From contig JAAYEN010000227.1 of the NCBI GenBank assembly GCA_012728775.1, forward strand, positions 1 through 14,027: a stretch of 14,027 nt of DNA, written 5' to 3'. Below the pieces are notes generated by a model, which had not been told where the DNA came from, did no database searches, and saw only the letters and a program-made list of their open reading frames with translations. The stretch's first letter is position 1. Each line of letters starts with the position of its first letter. Positions 6,088 through 14,010 of this stretch are shown piece after piece. This DNA comes from Tissierellia bacterium. GTDB taxonomy: Bacteria; Bacillota_A; Clostridia; Tissierellales; Peptoniphilaceae. A program made the position numbers and the translations under genes.

Positions 6088-7809
6088 ATGAAAAGAAATT
6101 TGTTAGTATTACTAGTTTTGGTATTAGTTTTAGGTATGCTATTTGCTTGTGGCTCAAACCAAACCCAAGCTCCCGCACAAGAAACAGATACGAAAACTGA
6201 AGCAGAAACGCCGGCTACATCTGAACCATCTACATCCGAAGAAGCTGCTGGAGATGTTAACGCAGAAGTAGTTGTGGGCTTGGCAGGGGATACATTATCC
6301 ATGGATCCATATGTATATAATGAAACCATTTCAAATGCTGTTTTACATCATATGTATGAATCTCTAATTTTAACCGGTAGAGATATGGATTTGTTACCTG
6401 GATTGGCAGAAAGTTGGGAATTAAGTGATGACTTAATGACTTGGACTTTTAAATTGAGAGAGGGAGTTAAATTCCATAATGGTAACGACTTCACAGCTGA
6501 AGACGTAATCTTCTCTTTTGATAGAGCAAAAGAGCCATTTTCTAAGTATGGAAATGTATTTGCAACAGTAGCAAGCTATGAAATGCCTGATGATTACACA
6601 GTAATTATTCATTCTAGCACGCCAGATGTTATATTCTTAACTAAAATTAAAGATTTAACTATTATGGATAAGGAAACATTTGATGGTCAAGGTGAAGACT
6701 ATGTTGCATTAAACCCCAACGGAACTGGAAAATATAGGTTAGAAGAACACGTTAAAGAAGACAGAATTGTTTTTGTTAGAAACGAAGAGTATTGGGGAGA
6801 AAAACCTCAAGTAACAAAAGTAACTTATAAACCAATTATCAATGCAGCTACTAGAACTGCGAACATAATGACTAATGCTGTGGATTTAATTGTAGACGTT
6901 CCTGTTAGAGACGTTGAGATATTAAAAACGAATCAAGAGATCAAAATAATTCAACAACCAAGTTTAAGAAATATCTATTTAAACATGGAAGGTTGGACAG
7001 ACAATCCAAGTCCTGATTCTGAAAATCCAATTATTTCTCCAGACGGAAGCAATCCTTTCCAAAAACTTGAAGTTAGACAGGCAATGTATCACGCAATTAA
7101 TACTCAAGAAATCTCGGATAAAGTAATGAATGGTTTTTCAGAGCCAGCAGCTACTTATTGTCCAGAAAATTATGTTGGATACAATCCAGATATAAAAGTT
7201 CCTGAGTATAATCCAGATCTAGCAAATGAATTATTAGATCAAGCAGGATATCCTGTACAAACATCTGGTGAATTGGAAGGTTATAGATTCCAGATTACGT
7301 TAGATGCTCCTAATGACAGATATGTAAATGATGCAGATGTGGCACAAGCCATAGCAGGATATTTAGAAAAAGTTGGAATCAAAGTGCATCTAAACTTAAT
7401 GTCTAGAAATGTATTTTTCACATTCATTAGAAATACTAATCCTATGGGACAACTTACTCATTTCTTAATGACAGGCTGGTCAGATAGTACTGGAGAAGGT
7501 CTATCTTTGGCAACAGATTTATTATATAGTCACAATCCTGAAGGTCCAGTGGTTGAAGGATTTGGTGGAGTTAATAGAGGATTTTATCTAAATGAAGAAA
7601 TAGATAGTCTAATTAACAAAGCTTATGAAACTAAAGAAGTTGAAGAAAGAGACAAAATAATAAAAGAAGTATGGCAACTTGCATCTGATGATGTGGCATA
7701 TATTCCTATTCATTTTGAGCAAGACTTGTTTGCAACTAATTCTAGAATAAATTACACTCCAAGAATTAGCAAATACATTTACGCTTGGGATATAGAAGTT
7801 ATTAAATAA
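6088..7809 (+). CDS. Peptide ABC transporter substrate-binding lipoprotein, DppA/OppA-like (SBP family 5)
   Basis: This is the extracellular receptor of the importer encoded downstream; it is anchored by lipid and binds peptides or peptide-like solutes. The start at 6088 is chosen because it directly begins a lipoprotein signal (KR, about 14 hydrophobic residues, lipobox LFAC with Cys21) and follows AAAGGA and GGGA. A TTG seven codons earlier would bury the signal. Residues 22-55 are a Thr/Glu/Ala-rich flexible linker. The family-5 signature follows: GDTLSMDPYVYNE, LLPGLAESWELSDD, then WTFKLREGVKFHNGNDFTAEDV. At 573 residues it is slightly longer than typical DppA because of the linker. A stable hairpin follows 8 bases after the stop codon and probably gives this gene a higher mRNA level than the permease genes. 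Family-5 proteins also bind nickel, haem or glutathione, so the ligand is open. Confidence 0.95.
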   Translation: MKRNLLVLLVLVLVLGMLFACGSNQTQAPAQETDTKTEAETPATSEPSTSEEAAGDVNAEVVVGLAGDTLSMDPYVYNETISNAVLHHMYESLILTGRDMDLLPGLAESWELSDDLMTWTFKLREGVKFHNGNDFTAEDVIFSFDRAKEPFSKYGNVFATVASYEMPDDYTVIIHSSTPDVIFLTKIKDLTIMDKETFDGQGEDYVALNPNGTGKYRLEEHVKEDRIVFVRNEEYWGEKPQVTKVTYKPIINAATRTANIMTNAVDLIVDVPVRDVEILKTNQEIKIIQQPSLRNIYLNMEGWTDNPSPDSENPIISPDGSNPFQKLEVRQAMYHAINTQEISDKVMNGFSEPAATYCPENYVGYNPDIKVPEYNPDLANELLDQAGYPVQTSGELEGYRFQITLDAPNDRYVNDADVAQAIAGYLEKVGIKVHLNLMSRNVFFTFIRNTNPMGQLTHFLMTGWSDSTGEGLSLATDLLYSHNPEGPVVEGFGGVNRGFYLNEEIDSLINKAYETKEVEERDKIIKEVWQLASDDVAYIPIHFEQDLFATNSRINYTPRISKYIYAWDIEVIK

Positions 7810-7816
7810 GACATTC

Positions 7817-7846
7817 ATAGAAAAGCCTTGTAAAAGGCTTTTCTAT
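7817..7846 (+). terminator. Intra-operon hairpin between binding-protein and permease genes
   Basis: ATAGAAAAGCCTT and AAGGCTTTTCTAT form a perfect 13-bp stem with a GTAA (GNRA-type) tetraloop. Only two T follow the stem, and then comes the ribosome binding site of the next gene, so it is a partial terminator or an mRNA-protecting structure rather than a full stop. Such hairpins commonly raise binding-protein mRNA over permease mRNA in ABC importer operons. Confidence 0.65.
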
Positions 7847-7858
7847 TAGAGGTGAATA

Positions 7859-8827
7859 ATGTTTAAGTTTATTATTAGAAGGTTTGTACAAGCTATACTG
7901 GTATTATTAATAGTCTCTATAATTGTATTTGTATTATCGAGTTTAATTGGAGATCCAGTTTCCCTTATGGTACCTGAAAATGCTACTCAAGCTGAGATTG
8001 AAGCTGCAAGGGAGTATTTAGGTCTAGATAAGCCGATCCATATCCAGTATGGTATTTTTTTAAAAGATGTATTAAAAGGAGATTTTGGAACATCATATCG
8101 TTACTACCAACCATCGATGAAGGTTATTTTAGAAAGAGTTCCTGCAACTGTAGAAATGGTAATAGTGTCTGCAGTGATAACTGGTATTCTTTCAATTGTT
8201 TTAGGAGTTTACTCAGGAGCTTATCCTAAAAAAGCCAGAAGTAAATTAATAATGACTTTTTCAATTTTGGGAATTTCTTTACCTTCATTTTGGTTAGGAA
8301 TTATGATGATATTTTTATTTTCTATAAAATTGGGATGGTTGCCTCCTTCTGGAAGAGGTGAAGTGGCAACTGTTTTGGGTATTTCCAGTAGTTTATTCAC
8401 AGCTAATGGGATAAAACATATAATTTTACCTTCTATAACATTGTCATTAGCCAATATTGCTACCATAATTAGATTAACTCGAGCAGGAATGCTAGAAAAT
8501 ATGCGCCAAGACTATGTTAAATATGCTAGGTCAAAGGGAGTATCTAGGAGAGATGTATTATTCAAGCACGCTTTAAAAAACACATTAATACCTGTTGTTA
8601 CTGTTTTTGGATTGCAAATTGGGAATTTGATTGCATTTACTACTATAACAGAAACGATATTTGCTTGGCCTGGTATGGGGAAATTGCTAATAGATTCCAT
8701 ATATAGTGCTGATAAACCCATAATCGTATCGTACTTACTTATTGTTGCTGTTATGTTTGTATTTATTAATATGCTTGTGGATATTATTTATGTAATAATA
8801 GACCCAAGAATAGATTTAGGTAGGTGA
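7859..8827 (+). CDS. Peptide ABC transporter permease, DppB/OppB family
   Basis: This is the first of two membrane subunits that form the translocation path. It has 322 residues with a hydrophobic N-terminal helix (about 9-30), a long extracytoplasmic segment containing GDPVSLMVPENATQ and LGLDKPIHIQY (typical of DppB), and five further helices. The ATPase-contacting EAA loop is at about 219-246, with KYARSKGVSRRDVLFKHALK. The terminal IDPRIDLGR is also characteristic. GAGGTG stands 4 bases before the ATG and directly after the intra-operon hairpin, so folding of that hairpin may affect initiation. The stop codon is 4 bases from the next gene's start. Confidence 0.95.
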   Translation: MFKFIIRRFVQAILVLLIVSIIVFVLSSLIGDPVSLMVPENATQAEIEAAREYLGLDKPIHIQYGIFLKDVLKGDFGTSYRYYQPSMKVILERVPATVEMVIVSAVITGILSIVLGVYSGAYPKKARSKLIMTFSILGISLPSFWLGIMMIFLFSIKLGWLPPSGRGEVATVLGISSSLFTANGIKHIILPSITLSLANIATIIRLTRAGMLENMRQDYVKYARSKGVSRRDVLFKHALKNTLIPVVTVFGLQIGNLIAFTTITETIFAWPGMGKLLIDSIYSADKPIIVSYLLIVAVMFVFINMLVDIIYVIIDPRIDLGR

Positions 8828-8831
8828 AAAA

Positions 8832-9740
8832 ATGGATAACGTAAAGACTCAAGGAAAGCCTAGTTTTCTAGGAAGAATTTTAAAATCAGAGATGTTATAT
8901 AATTTTAAGCATAATTTACCTGCCATAATCGGAACCATAATTTTCTTAACTACAGTAATAGTTGCAATTATAGGACCTAATTTTACGCCCCAAGACCCGT
9001 ACAATATGGCTGAATTATCAATTTCTAATTCTTATCTACCTCCATTTTGGGCAGAAGGAGGAAGTACTGAATTTCTATTAGGAACTGATACACAAGGTAG
9101 AGATATTTTTAGTGCTATAGTTTATGGTAGTAGAATTTCTTTATTTATAGGAATAACTGCCATGTCAATTTCATGTATAATCGGGACAGTATTAGGATTG
9201 ATATCTGGTTATTATGGGGGAATTATTGACGATATTATTATGAGGATAATCGATATACAGCTATCCTTTCCCACTACATTATTAGCAATTTTTATAATGA
9301 CTATTTTTGGAAGGGGAATCGATAAGATAATTTTTGCCTTAATTCTCGTAGGATGGGTAAGCTATGCTAGAACCGTTAGAGGAGAAGTATTGGGAGTAAA
9401 AAATAAAGAATATGTTGATGCTGGAAGAACTATTGGTCTTCCTGATAGGATTATAATGTTCAAACATATTCTACCAAATGTTTTAACTTCAGTAGTAGTA
9501 CTTTCAACTATTCAAGTAGGTTCATTTATATTAACTGAAGCTACACTTAGCTTTTTAGGTGTAGGGGTTGAGATAAGTAAACCTTCCTTGGGATTACTTG
9601 TAAAAAATGGATTTGATGTTATGTTTAGTGGTCTTTGGTGGGTTTCATTCTTCCCTGGTTTGTATATTATGTTAATTGTATTTGGCATTAATCTCTTAGG
9701 TGATTTTTTAAGAGACGAGCTAAATCCAAGGTTAAAATAG
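8832..9740 (+). CDS. Peptide ABC transporter permease, DppC/OppC family
   Basis: This is the second membrane subunit and partner of the DppB-like protein. It has 302 residues with a cytoplasmic N-terminal tail, a first helix at about 30-50, and LGTDTQGRDIFS (83-94), the best-conserved block of the DppC family. The EAA loop is at about 193-220 (EYVDAGRTIGLPDRIIMFKH). The ending LGDFLRDELNPRLK is typical. Its ribosome binding site TAGGTG overlaps the stop codon of the previous gene, which suggests coupled translation and equal amounts of the two permeases. Confidence 0.95.
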   Translation: MDNVKTQGKPSFLGRILKSEMLYNFKHNLPAIIGTIIFLTTVIVAIIGPNFTPQDPYNMAELSISNSYLPPFWAEGGSTEFLLGTDTQGRDIFSAIVYGSRISLFIGITAMSISCIIGTVLGLISGYYGGIIDDIIMRIIDIQLSFPTTLLAIFIMTIFGRGIDKIIFALILVGWVSYARTVRGEVLGVKNKEYVDAGRTIGLPDRIIMFKHILPNVLTSVVVLSTIQVGSFILTEATLSFLGVGVEISKPSLGLLVKNGFDVMFSGLWWVSFFPGLYIMLIVFGINLLGDFLRDELNPRLK

Positions 9741-9749
9741 AGGTGGAAT

Positions 9750-10733
9750 ATGTCAGAAAAAATTTTAGAAGTTAAAAACTTAAAAACACATTTCCACACA
9801 TTTAAAGGAACTGTAAAAGCAGTGGACGGAGTGGGATTTTCTTTAGACAAAGGTAAAATATTAGGAATTGTAGGAGAATCCGGAGGTGGAAAATCTGTAA
9901 CAGGATTTTCACTAATTAGATTAGTAGACAGCCCTGGCAAAATAGTCGAAGGGGAAGTTATATTTTATGGAGAAGATCTTTTAAAGAAAACAGATAAAGA
10001 AATTGAAAAAGTTAGAGGAAAAGATATTTCCATGATATTTCAAGATCCTATGACATCTTTAAATCCTTTATTTACAATAAAAGAGCAAATGGAAGAAGTA
10101 TTGAAGCTCCATAGCGATTTAAATGAAAAAGAAAGACATTCTAGATGTATAGAATTACTTAAAAGTGTTGGTATTCCAAATGCGGAGGATAGACTAGGAA
10201 GTTATCCCCATGAATTAAGTGGTGGTATGAGACAGAGGGTTATTATTGCAATATCCATAGCCCTAAGCCCAAAGCTTATAATTGCAGACGAGCCAACCAC
10301 TGCCCTAGACGTTACGATACAAGCACAGATATTAAAATTACTAAAAAATTTGGTTAATGAAGATGAAAGATCTCTTATACTAATAACCCATGACTTGGCA
10401 GTAGTATCAGAAGTTACAGATGATATTATAGTAATGTATTGTGGCAAAATTGTAGAACAAGGAAAAACTGATGAAGTAATAAGTAATAGTTATCATCCTT
10501 ATACAGAAGGTTTATTAAATTCTATACCTAGATTTAAAGATGAAAAAGAAAGACTTGATACAATAGAAGGAATAGTTCCTAATATGTTTAACTTACCTAA
10601 AGGCTGTTATTTTGCGCCACGTTGTAAGTACAAAAGAGAAATTTGTGAATTGGAACAACCTATAAAAAGAGAAATTTCCTCTGATCATTATGTTGCATGC
10701 CACTTTCCCTTAAATGGAGGTAGAAATGACTAA
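9750..10733 (+). CDS. Peptide ABC transporter ATPase, DppD/OppD family, with C-terminal cysteine cluster
   Basis: This is a cytoplasmic ATP-hydrolysing subunit of the importer. In 327 residues it has a Walker A GESGGGKS (42-49; most relatives have GSGKS), a Q-loop in IFQDPMTSLNP (Gln98), the signature LSGGMRQR (156-163), Walker B LIIADEP (176-182) and the switch His214 in LITHD. The C-terminal oligopeptide-transporter extension carries four cysteines as C-x5-C-x6-C and a later VACHF (Cys286, 292, 299 and one near the end). This pattern binds a 4Fe-4S cluster in some DppD/OppD proteins. The start follows AGGTGG by 3 bases. The gene overlaps the start of the next ATPase gene by 8 bases. Confidence 0.95.
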   Translation: MSEKILEVKNLKTHFHTFKGTVKAVDGVGFSLDKGKILGIVGESGGGKSVTGFSLIRLVDSPGKIVEGEVIFYGEDLLKKTDKEIEKVRGKDISMIFQDPMTSLNPLFTIKEQMEEVLKLHSDLNEKERHSRCIELLKSVGIPNAEDRLGSYPHELSGGMRQRVIIAISIALSPKLIIADEPTTALDVTIQAQILKLLKNLVNEDERSLILITHDLAVVSEVTDDIIVMYCGKIVEQGKTDEVISNSYHPYTEGLLNSIPRFKDEKERLDTIEGIVPNMFNLPKGCYFAPRCKYKREICELEQPIKREISSDHYVACHFPLNGGRND

Positions 10734-11721
10734 TATTTTGGAGGTAAAAGACTTACATCAGCACTTTGTATTGTCTAAAGGTATATTAGAAAATTATAAA
10801 ATTCAATCTGGAAAAATTATAAAAGATGAAAAAAAGGTCCATGCTGTAAATGGTGTAAATTTTACAATAAAAAAGGGTTCTGTTTTTAGTTTAGTTGGAG
10901 AAAGTGGTTGTGGTAAATCCACAGTTGCTAGAACTATAATAAAACTCCTAGAGCCTAAAAAGGGATCTATAGTTTTTAATGGAGAAGATATTACTAATAA
11001 ACAAGGAAAAGCAGCATTAGAATTCAGGAAAAATATGCAGATGATTTTCCAAGATCCTTATGCATCATTAAATCCGAGATATACAGTTAAAGATATAGTG
11101 ATGGAGCCATTATTGTTTCATAATAAGGATATGTCTAAAAACGAAATTGAAGCTGAAGCGTTGAGATTGTTAGAAACAGTTGGAATACGTTCTGAGCAAG
11201 TCTCTAGATATCCTCACCAATTTAGTGGTGGACAAAGACAAAGAATTGGAGTGGCAAGAGCACTTGCAGTAAAACCAAAGTTAATTATAGCAGACGAGCC
11301 AGTCTCTGCTCTAGATGTTTCCATACAGGCTCAGATCTTAAACTTGCTTATGGATTTAAAAAATGAATTCGACTTGTCATATTTATTTATCGCCCATGAC
11401 TTGTCAGTAGTTAAACATATAAGTGATGAAATAGGGGTAATGTATTTAGGGAAAATCGTAGAAAAAGCTAGTAAAAATGACTTATTTGACAATCCACTTC
11501 ATCCATATACAAAGCTTCTTCTCTCTTCCATACCGACAATAAATGAAGAAATTTTAGTGGATAAGGTAGAAGCCAAAGGTGAAATTCCAAGCCCAATTAA
11601 TTTGCCAAAGGGATGTTATTTTAGTAATAGATGCCCATTCGTTAAGGACATATGCTTAGAAAAATTTCCAGAGGAAAAAGAAGTTGAGCCAGGACATTTA
11701 GTGTCTTGTCATTTATTTTAA
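10726..11721 (+). CDS. Peptide ABC transporter ATPase, DppF/OppF family
   Basis: This is the second ATPase of the importer, pairing with the DppD-like subunit. The start is placed at 10726 because GGAGG (10716-10720) stands exactly 5 bases before it. An ATG at 10714 lies inside or before that site and would add only four residues. The 331-residue protein shows Walker A GESGCGKS (58-65), IFQDPYASLNP (Gln109), SGGQRQR (167-173), Walker B LIIADEP (186-192) and His224 in IAHD. A lysine-rich insertion at about residues 16-38 precedes VHAVNGVNF, as is common in DppF. The C-terminus repeats the C-x5-C-x6-C ... C pattern (GCYFSNRCPF, ICLEKF, SCHLF). The overlap with the DppD-like gene implies translational coupling. 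Confidence 0.95.
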   Translation: MTNILEVKDLHQHFVLSKGILENYKIQSGKIIKDEKKVHAVNGVNFTIKKGSVFSLVGESGCGKSTVARTIIKLLEPKKGSIVFNGEDITNKQGKAALEFRKNMQMIFQDPYASLNPRYTVKDIVMEPLLFHNKDMSKNEIEAEALRLLETVGIRSEQVSRYPHQFSGGQRQRIGVARALAVKPKLIIADEPVSALDVSIQAQILNLLMDLKNEFDLSYLFIAHDLSVVKHISDEIGVMYLGKIVEKASKNDLFDNPLHPYTKLLLSSIPTINEEILVDKVEAKGEIPSPINLPKGCYFSNRCPFVKDICLEKFPEEKEVEPGHLVSCHLF

Positions 11722-11736
11722 ACAAAAAGGAGAAAA

Positions 11737-12918
11737 ATGTTAGATAAAATTTTTAATGAAGTTGATAATATTAAAGGGGAATTATTACAACTTAGTAAGG
11801 ATATTCATGAAAATCCCGAGCTTTCTTTTGGGGAATATAAGTCTTCTGGGTTTATAAAGGAATTGCTTAGAAAGCATGATTTTGAAATTGAAGATAATTC
11901 TGGGGGAATGGAAACTGCTTTTAAGGCTAGGTATAAGGGAAAAAAAGCTGGTCCTAGAGTTGCTTTTTTAGCGGAGTATGACGCTCTTCCTGAAATTGGT
12001 CATGCTTGTGGTCATAATTTAATCGCCATGGTTTCCGCTGGTGCGGCAATTGCTTTGAGTAAATTTATGGACGAAATTCCTGGGGAAATTGTATTAATGG
12101 GAACTCCGGCAGAGGAAGGCGGTGGGGGTAAAGTCTTGTTAATTGAATCGGGGGATTTTGGCGATATAGATTATTCTTTAATGACCCATCCTTCTACTGA
12201 AAATTTAGTTCATCGTGGTGGGCTTGCAATTTCTAGTGTTGGCCTTAAATTTTATGGAGTTTCTGCTCATTCGGCAGCTCCTGAATTTGGCATAAATGCT
12301 CTTCAAGCTGTTATTCAAACCTTTAATAATATTGATACCATGAGAGGATTATTTCCTACGGGTACAAATATCAATGGCATAATTATCAAGGGTGGAACTG
12401 CTTCTAACATAATTCCTGATTATGCAGAGAGTCATTTTACTATTAGGGCAAGAACTTTGGGAGATTTGAAAATAGTAGTCAAGCATTTTAAAAACATAGT
12501 TGAAAGTGTGGAAAAACTGACTGGTGCGAGAGGGGAGCTGGATATTGGAAAACCTTATGCAGAGCGTTATCCTAATCTAATTATGGGAGAAGCTTTTAAA
12601 CGTCACATGGAAGCTCAAGGTGAGGAGGTAAATTATCCTGATCCTAACAAAAAGGTGGGCTCTTCAGATATTGGAAATGTGTCATTATTAATGCCTGCGA
12701 TTCATGAGTATTTTAAAATCACAGATGAAAATATCAATTCCCATGCCATAGAATTTACTGAAGCTGCTATATCAGAATACGCCCAAGAAATGGGTATCAA
12801 AGCGGCTAAATCTTTGGCATCTGTTGGGTATGAAATATTGACTGATGAGGAATTTAGAAACGAAATAGACGAAGAATTCAAAAATACTGTACCAAAATAT
12901 GGCAGTTTTGATTTATAA
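11737..12918 (+). CDS. M20-family metallopeptidase, AbgB/PM20D2-like branch
   Basis: This is a cytoplasmic dinuclear-metal hydrolase, probably a dipeptidase or an amidase for aminoacyl or aminobenzoyl conjugates. Of its 393 residues the key ones are visible: Asp82 in AEYDALPEIGHACGHN, Cys91 and His93 as metal-site residues, Glu126-Glu127 in TPAEEGGGGK, His151 in THPS and the last ligand candidate His336 in SHAIEF. AEYDALP with GHACGHN, GTPAEEGGGG and the GSSDIGNVS block (308-316) separate it from the hydrolase in the left arm and link it to the AbgB/PM20D2 branch, although it is shorter than E. coli AbgB. AAGGAG precedes the ATG by 4 bases, 15 bases after the ATPase gene, so it is the last gene of the transport operon. 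It most likely cleaves what the importer brings in. The exact substrate is unknown. Confidence 0.92.
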   Translation: MLDKIFNEVDNIKGELLQLSKDIHENPELSFGEYKSSGFIKELLRKHDFEIEDNSGGMETAFKARYKGKKAGPRVAFLAEYDALPEIGHACGHNLIAMVSAGAAIALSKFMDEIPGEIVLMGTPAEEGGGGKVLLIESGDFGDIDYSLMTHPSTENLVHRGGLAISSVGLKFYGVSAHSAAPEFGINALQAVIQTFNNIDTMRGLFPTGTNINGIIIKGGTASNIIPDYAESHFTIRARTLGDLKIVVKHFKNIVESVEKLTGARGELDIGKPYAERYPNLIMGEAFKRHMEAQGEEVNYPDPNKKVGSSDIGNVSLLMPAIHEYFKITDENINSHAIEFTEAAISEYAQEMGIKAAKSLASVGYEILTDEEFRNEIDEEFKNTVPKYGSFDL

Positions 12919-12957
12919 AAAAAGCGAGAAACTTTATTTCAAGGTTTCTCGCTTTTT
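12919..12957. terminator. Shared terminator between the convergent operon and AraC gene
   Basis: AAAAAGCGAGAAAC (12919-12932) and GTTTCTCGCTTTTT (12944-12957) form a perfect 14-bp stem that can extend further by pairs including one G-U. The T run ends the plus transcript just after the peptidase stop codon; the mirrored A run gives a T run on the minus strand, ending the AraC transcript 10 bases after its stop. Confidence 0.9.
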
Positions 12958-12966
12958 ACATTTATA

Positions 12967-13872
12967 TTATTCATTTTCAGTGAAGCTGGATTTTCTAAAT
13001 TGTAGCGGGGTTATTTTAGTCATCTTTCTAAATTGTTCGATAAAATAGCTTACACTTCCAAATCCTACTTCTTGAGCTACTTCTGTTATAGGTAAGTCAG
13101 TTTCTCTGAGTATTTTAAAGCTGGCATTTATTCTATAATTCAACAAATATTCAAAGGGAGTTTGCCCTGTCATAGTTTTAAAAAATCTACAGGATTCAGA
13201 ACGACTTAAATTAGATGCATCGGCTATATCGTCTAGTTTGATTCTTTGTTGGTAATTTTTATGTATATAGTTCAGGACGTTTTTTATCCTTTCATCTGAG
13301 GTTCTATTGTAGTTAATATTGTTATCGTCCATATTTCCAGATTCGTGATTTAACATTACTTCTCTTAGTATTTCCAGAATAGTAATTTTAATAGTTATTT
13401 CAAAACCATTTTTTTCTTCTACATATTCATCGTATATTTTTTGGATTTTCTTTAAAACATTTTTTTGCCAATCAATATTCTTATTAAATAAAATTTGGGA
13501 TACGGATATTAAAAGTCTATCTACATACTTTTCAAATATAATAAAGCTTCTATCTGCTAAAAAATAGGGGCTTATATCTATACAAATATATTGAGAATCT
13601 TCATCGTTAATGGGCTTAGCAGAATGAGGGATTCCAGAATTTATAAATATCCCATCACCTTCTGGTACTATAAATTGCTCGTTATTCAAAGTGAAATTTA
13701 CGCTACCTTTTATTACTAAAGCAAATTGGACTTCATCATGCCAGTGAAGGGGCATATATCCCATTACATTTTTTTTTAAATCTGTGTTATAAACACCAAT
13801 AGGAAAGAGTAAATCTCCATGGCGAGTCATTTCTTGTGCGCTGTTGGATATTCTAACATTATAAACTTGCAT
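12967..13872 (-). CDS. AraC-family transcriptional regulator with N-terminal cupin sensor domain
   Basis: This is a DNA-binding regulator of 301 residues. The N-terminal cupin (about 20-100) has HWHDEVQFALVIKG (43-56), with His43, His45 and Glu47 as possible ligand or metal residues, and GIPHSAKP (80-87). The C-terminal AraC domain (about 193-296) has two helix-turn-helix units: LDDIADASNLSRSESCRFF (213-231) and ITEVAQEVGFGSVSYFIEQF (262-281), ending in the family's ITPLQFRKS. The start follows AAAGGAGG by 4 bases. It is convergent with the peptide operon and divergent from the gene beginning at 14011. The cupin type usually senses a small organic molecule. Targets could be itself, the divergent gene or the transport operon; the nearby inverted repeat favours the first two. 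Confidence 0.93.
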   Translation of the reverse strand: MQVYNVRISNSAQEMTRHGDLLFPIGVYNTDLKKNVMGYMPLHWHDEVQFALVIKGSVNFTLNNEQFIVPEGDGIFINSGIPHSAKPINDEDSQYICIDISPYFLADRSFIIFEKYVDRLLISVSQILFNKNIDWQKNVLKKIQKIYDEYVEEKNGFEITIKITILEILREVMLNHESGNMDDNNINYNRTSDERIKNVLNYIHKNYQQRIKLDDIADASNLSRSESCRFFKTMTGQTPFEYLLNYRINASFKILRETDLPITEVAQEVGFGSVSYFIEQFRKMTKITPLQFRKSSFTENE

Positions 13873-13883
13873 TTTTCCTCCTT

Positions 13884-13918
13884 TCGCAATATACTTATAT
13901 TTTTTGTCAATATTGCGA
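13884..13918. promoter_or_regulatory. 9-bp inverted repeat, candidate AraC-protein operator
   Basis: TCGCAATAT (13884-13892) and ATATTGCGA (13910-13918) are a perfect inverted repeat with arm centres 26 bases apart, nearly two and a half helical turns. It ends one base before the -35 box of the plus-strand promoter, a normal activator position. It also abuts the ribosome binding site of the AraC gene within its leader, a position suited to self-repression. The G+C in the arms stands out from the AT-rich surroundings. Confidence 0.5.
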
Positions 13919-13946
13919 TAGACATTAAATAGTTCTATACTACAAT
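13919..13946 (+). promoter_or_regulatory. Promoter for the gene beginning at 14011
   Basis: TAGACA (13919-13924), a 16-base spacer and TACAAT (13941-13946) each match consensus at five of six bases. The transcript would start near 13953 with a leader of about 58 bases. The candidate AraC operator lies directly upstream. Confidence 0.5.
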
Positions 13947-13967
13947 AATATCATAGAATTTAATATT

Positions 13968-13995
13968 ATTATAGTAGATTTGAGAAAAAAGTCAA
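13968..13995 (-). promoter_or_regulatory. Promoter of the AraC-family gene
   Basis: On the minus strand, TTGACT (13990-13995), a 16-base spacer and an exact TATAAT (13968-13973) form a good vegetative promoter. The transcript would start near 13961, giving a leader of about 89 bases that contains the 9-bp inverted repeat. Its -35 box overlaps the ribosome binding site of the opposite gene. Confidence 0.55.
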
Positions 13996-14010
13996 AGGAG
14001 GAAAAAATTT

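Noticed and set aside
5961..6200. A 79-codon plus-strand open frame before and over the start of the binding-protein gene
   Set aside because: It has no ribosome binding site and overlaps the lipoprotein signal of the real gene in another frame.
9512..9940. A 142-codon minus-strand open frame across the junction of the second permease and first ATPase genes
   Set aside because: It is antisense to two conserved genes with complete family motifs and has no start signals of its own.
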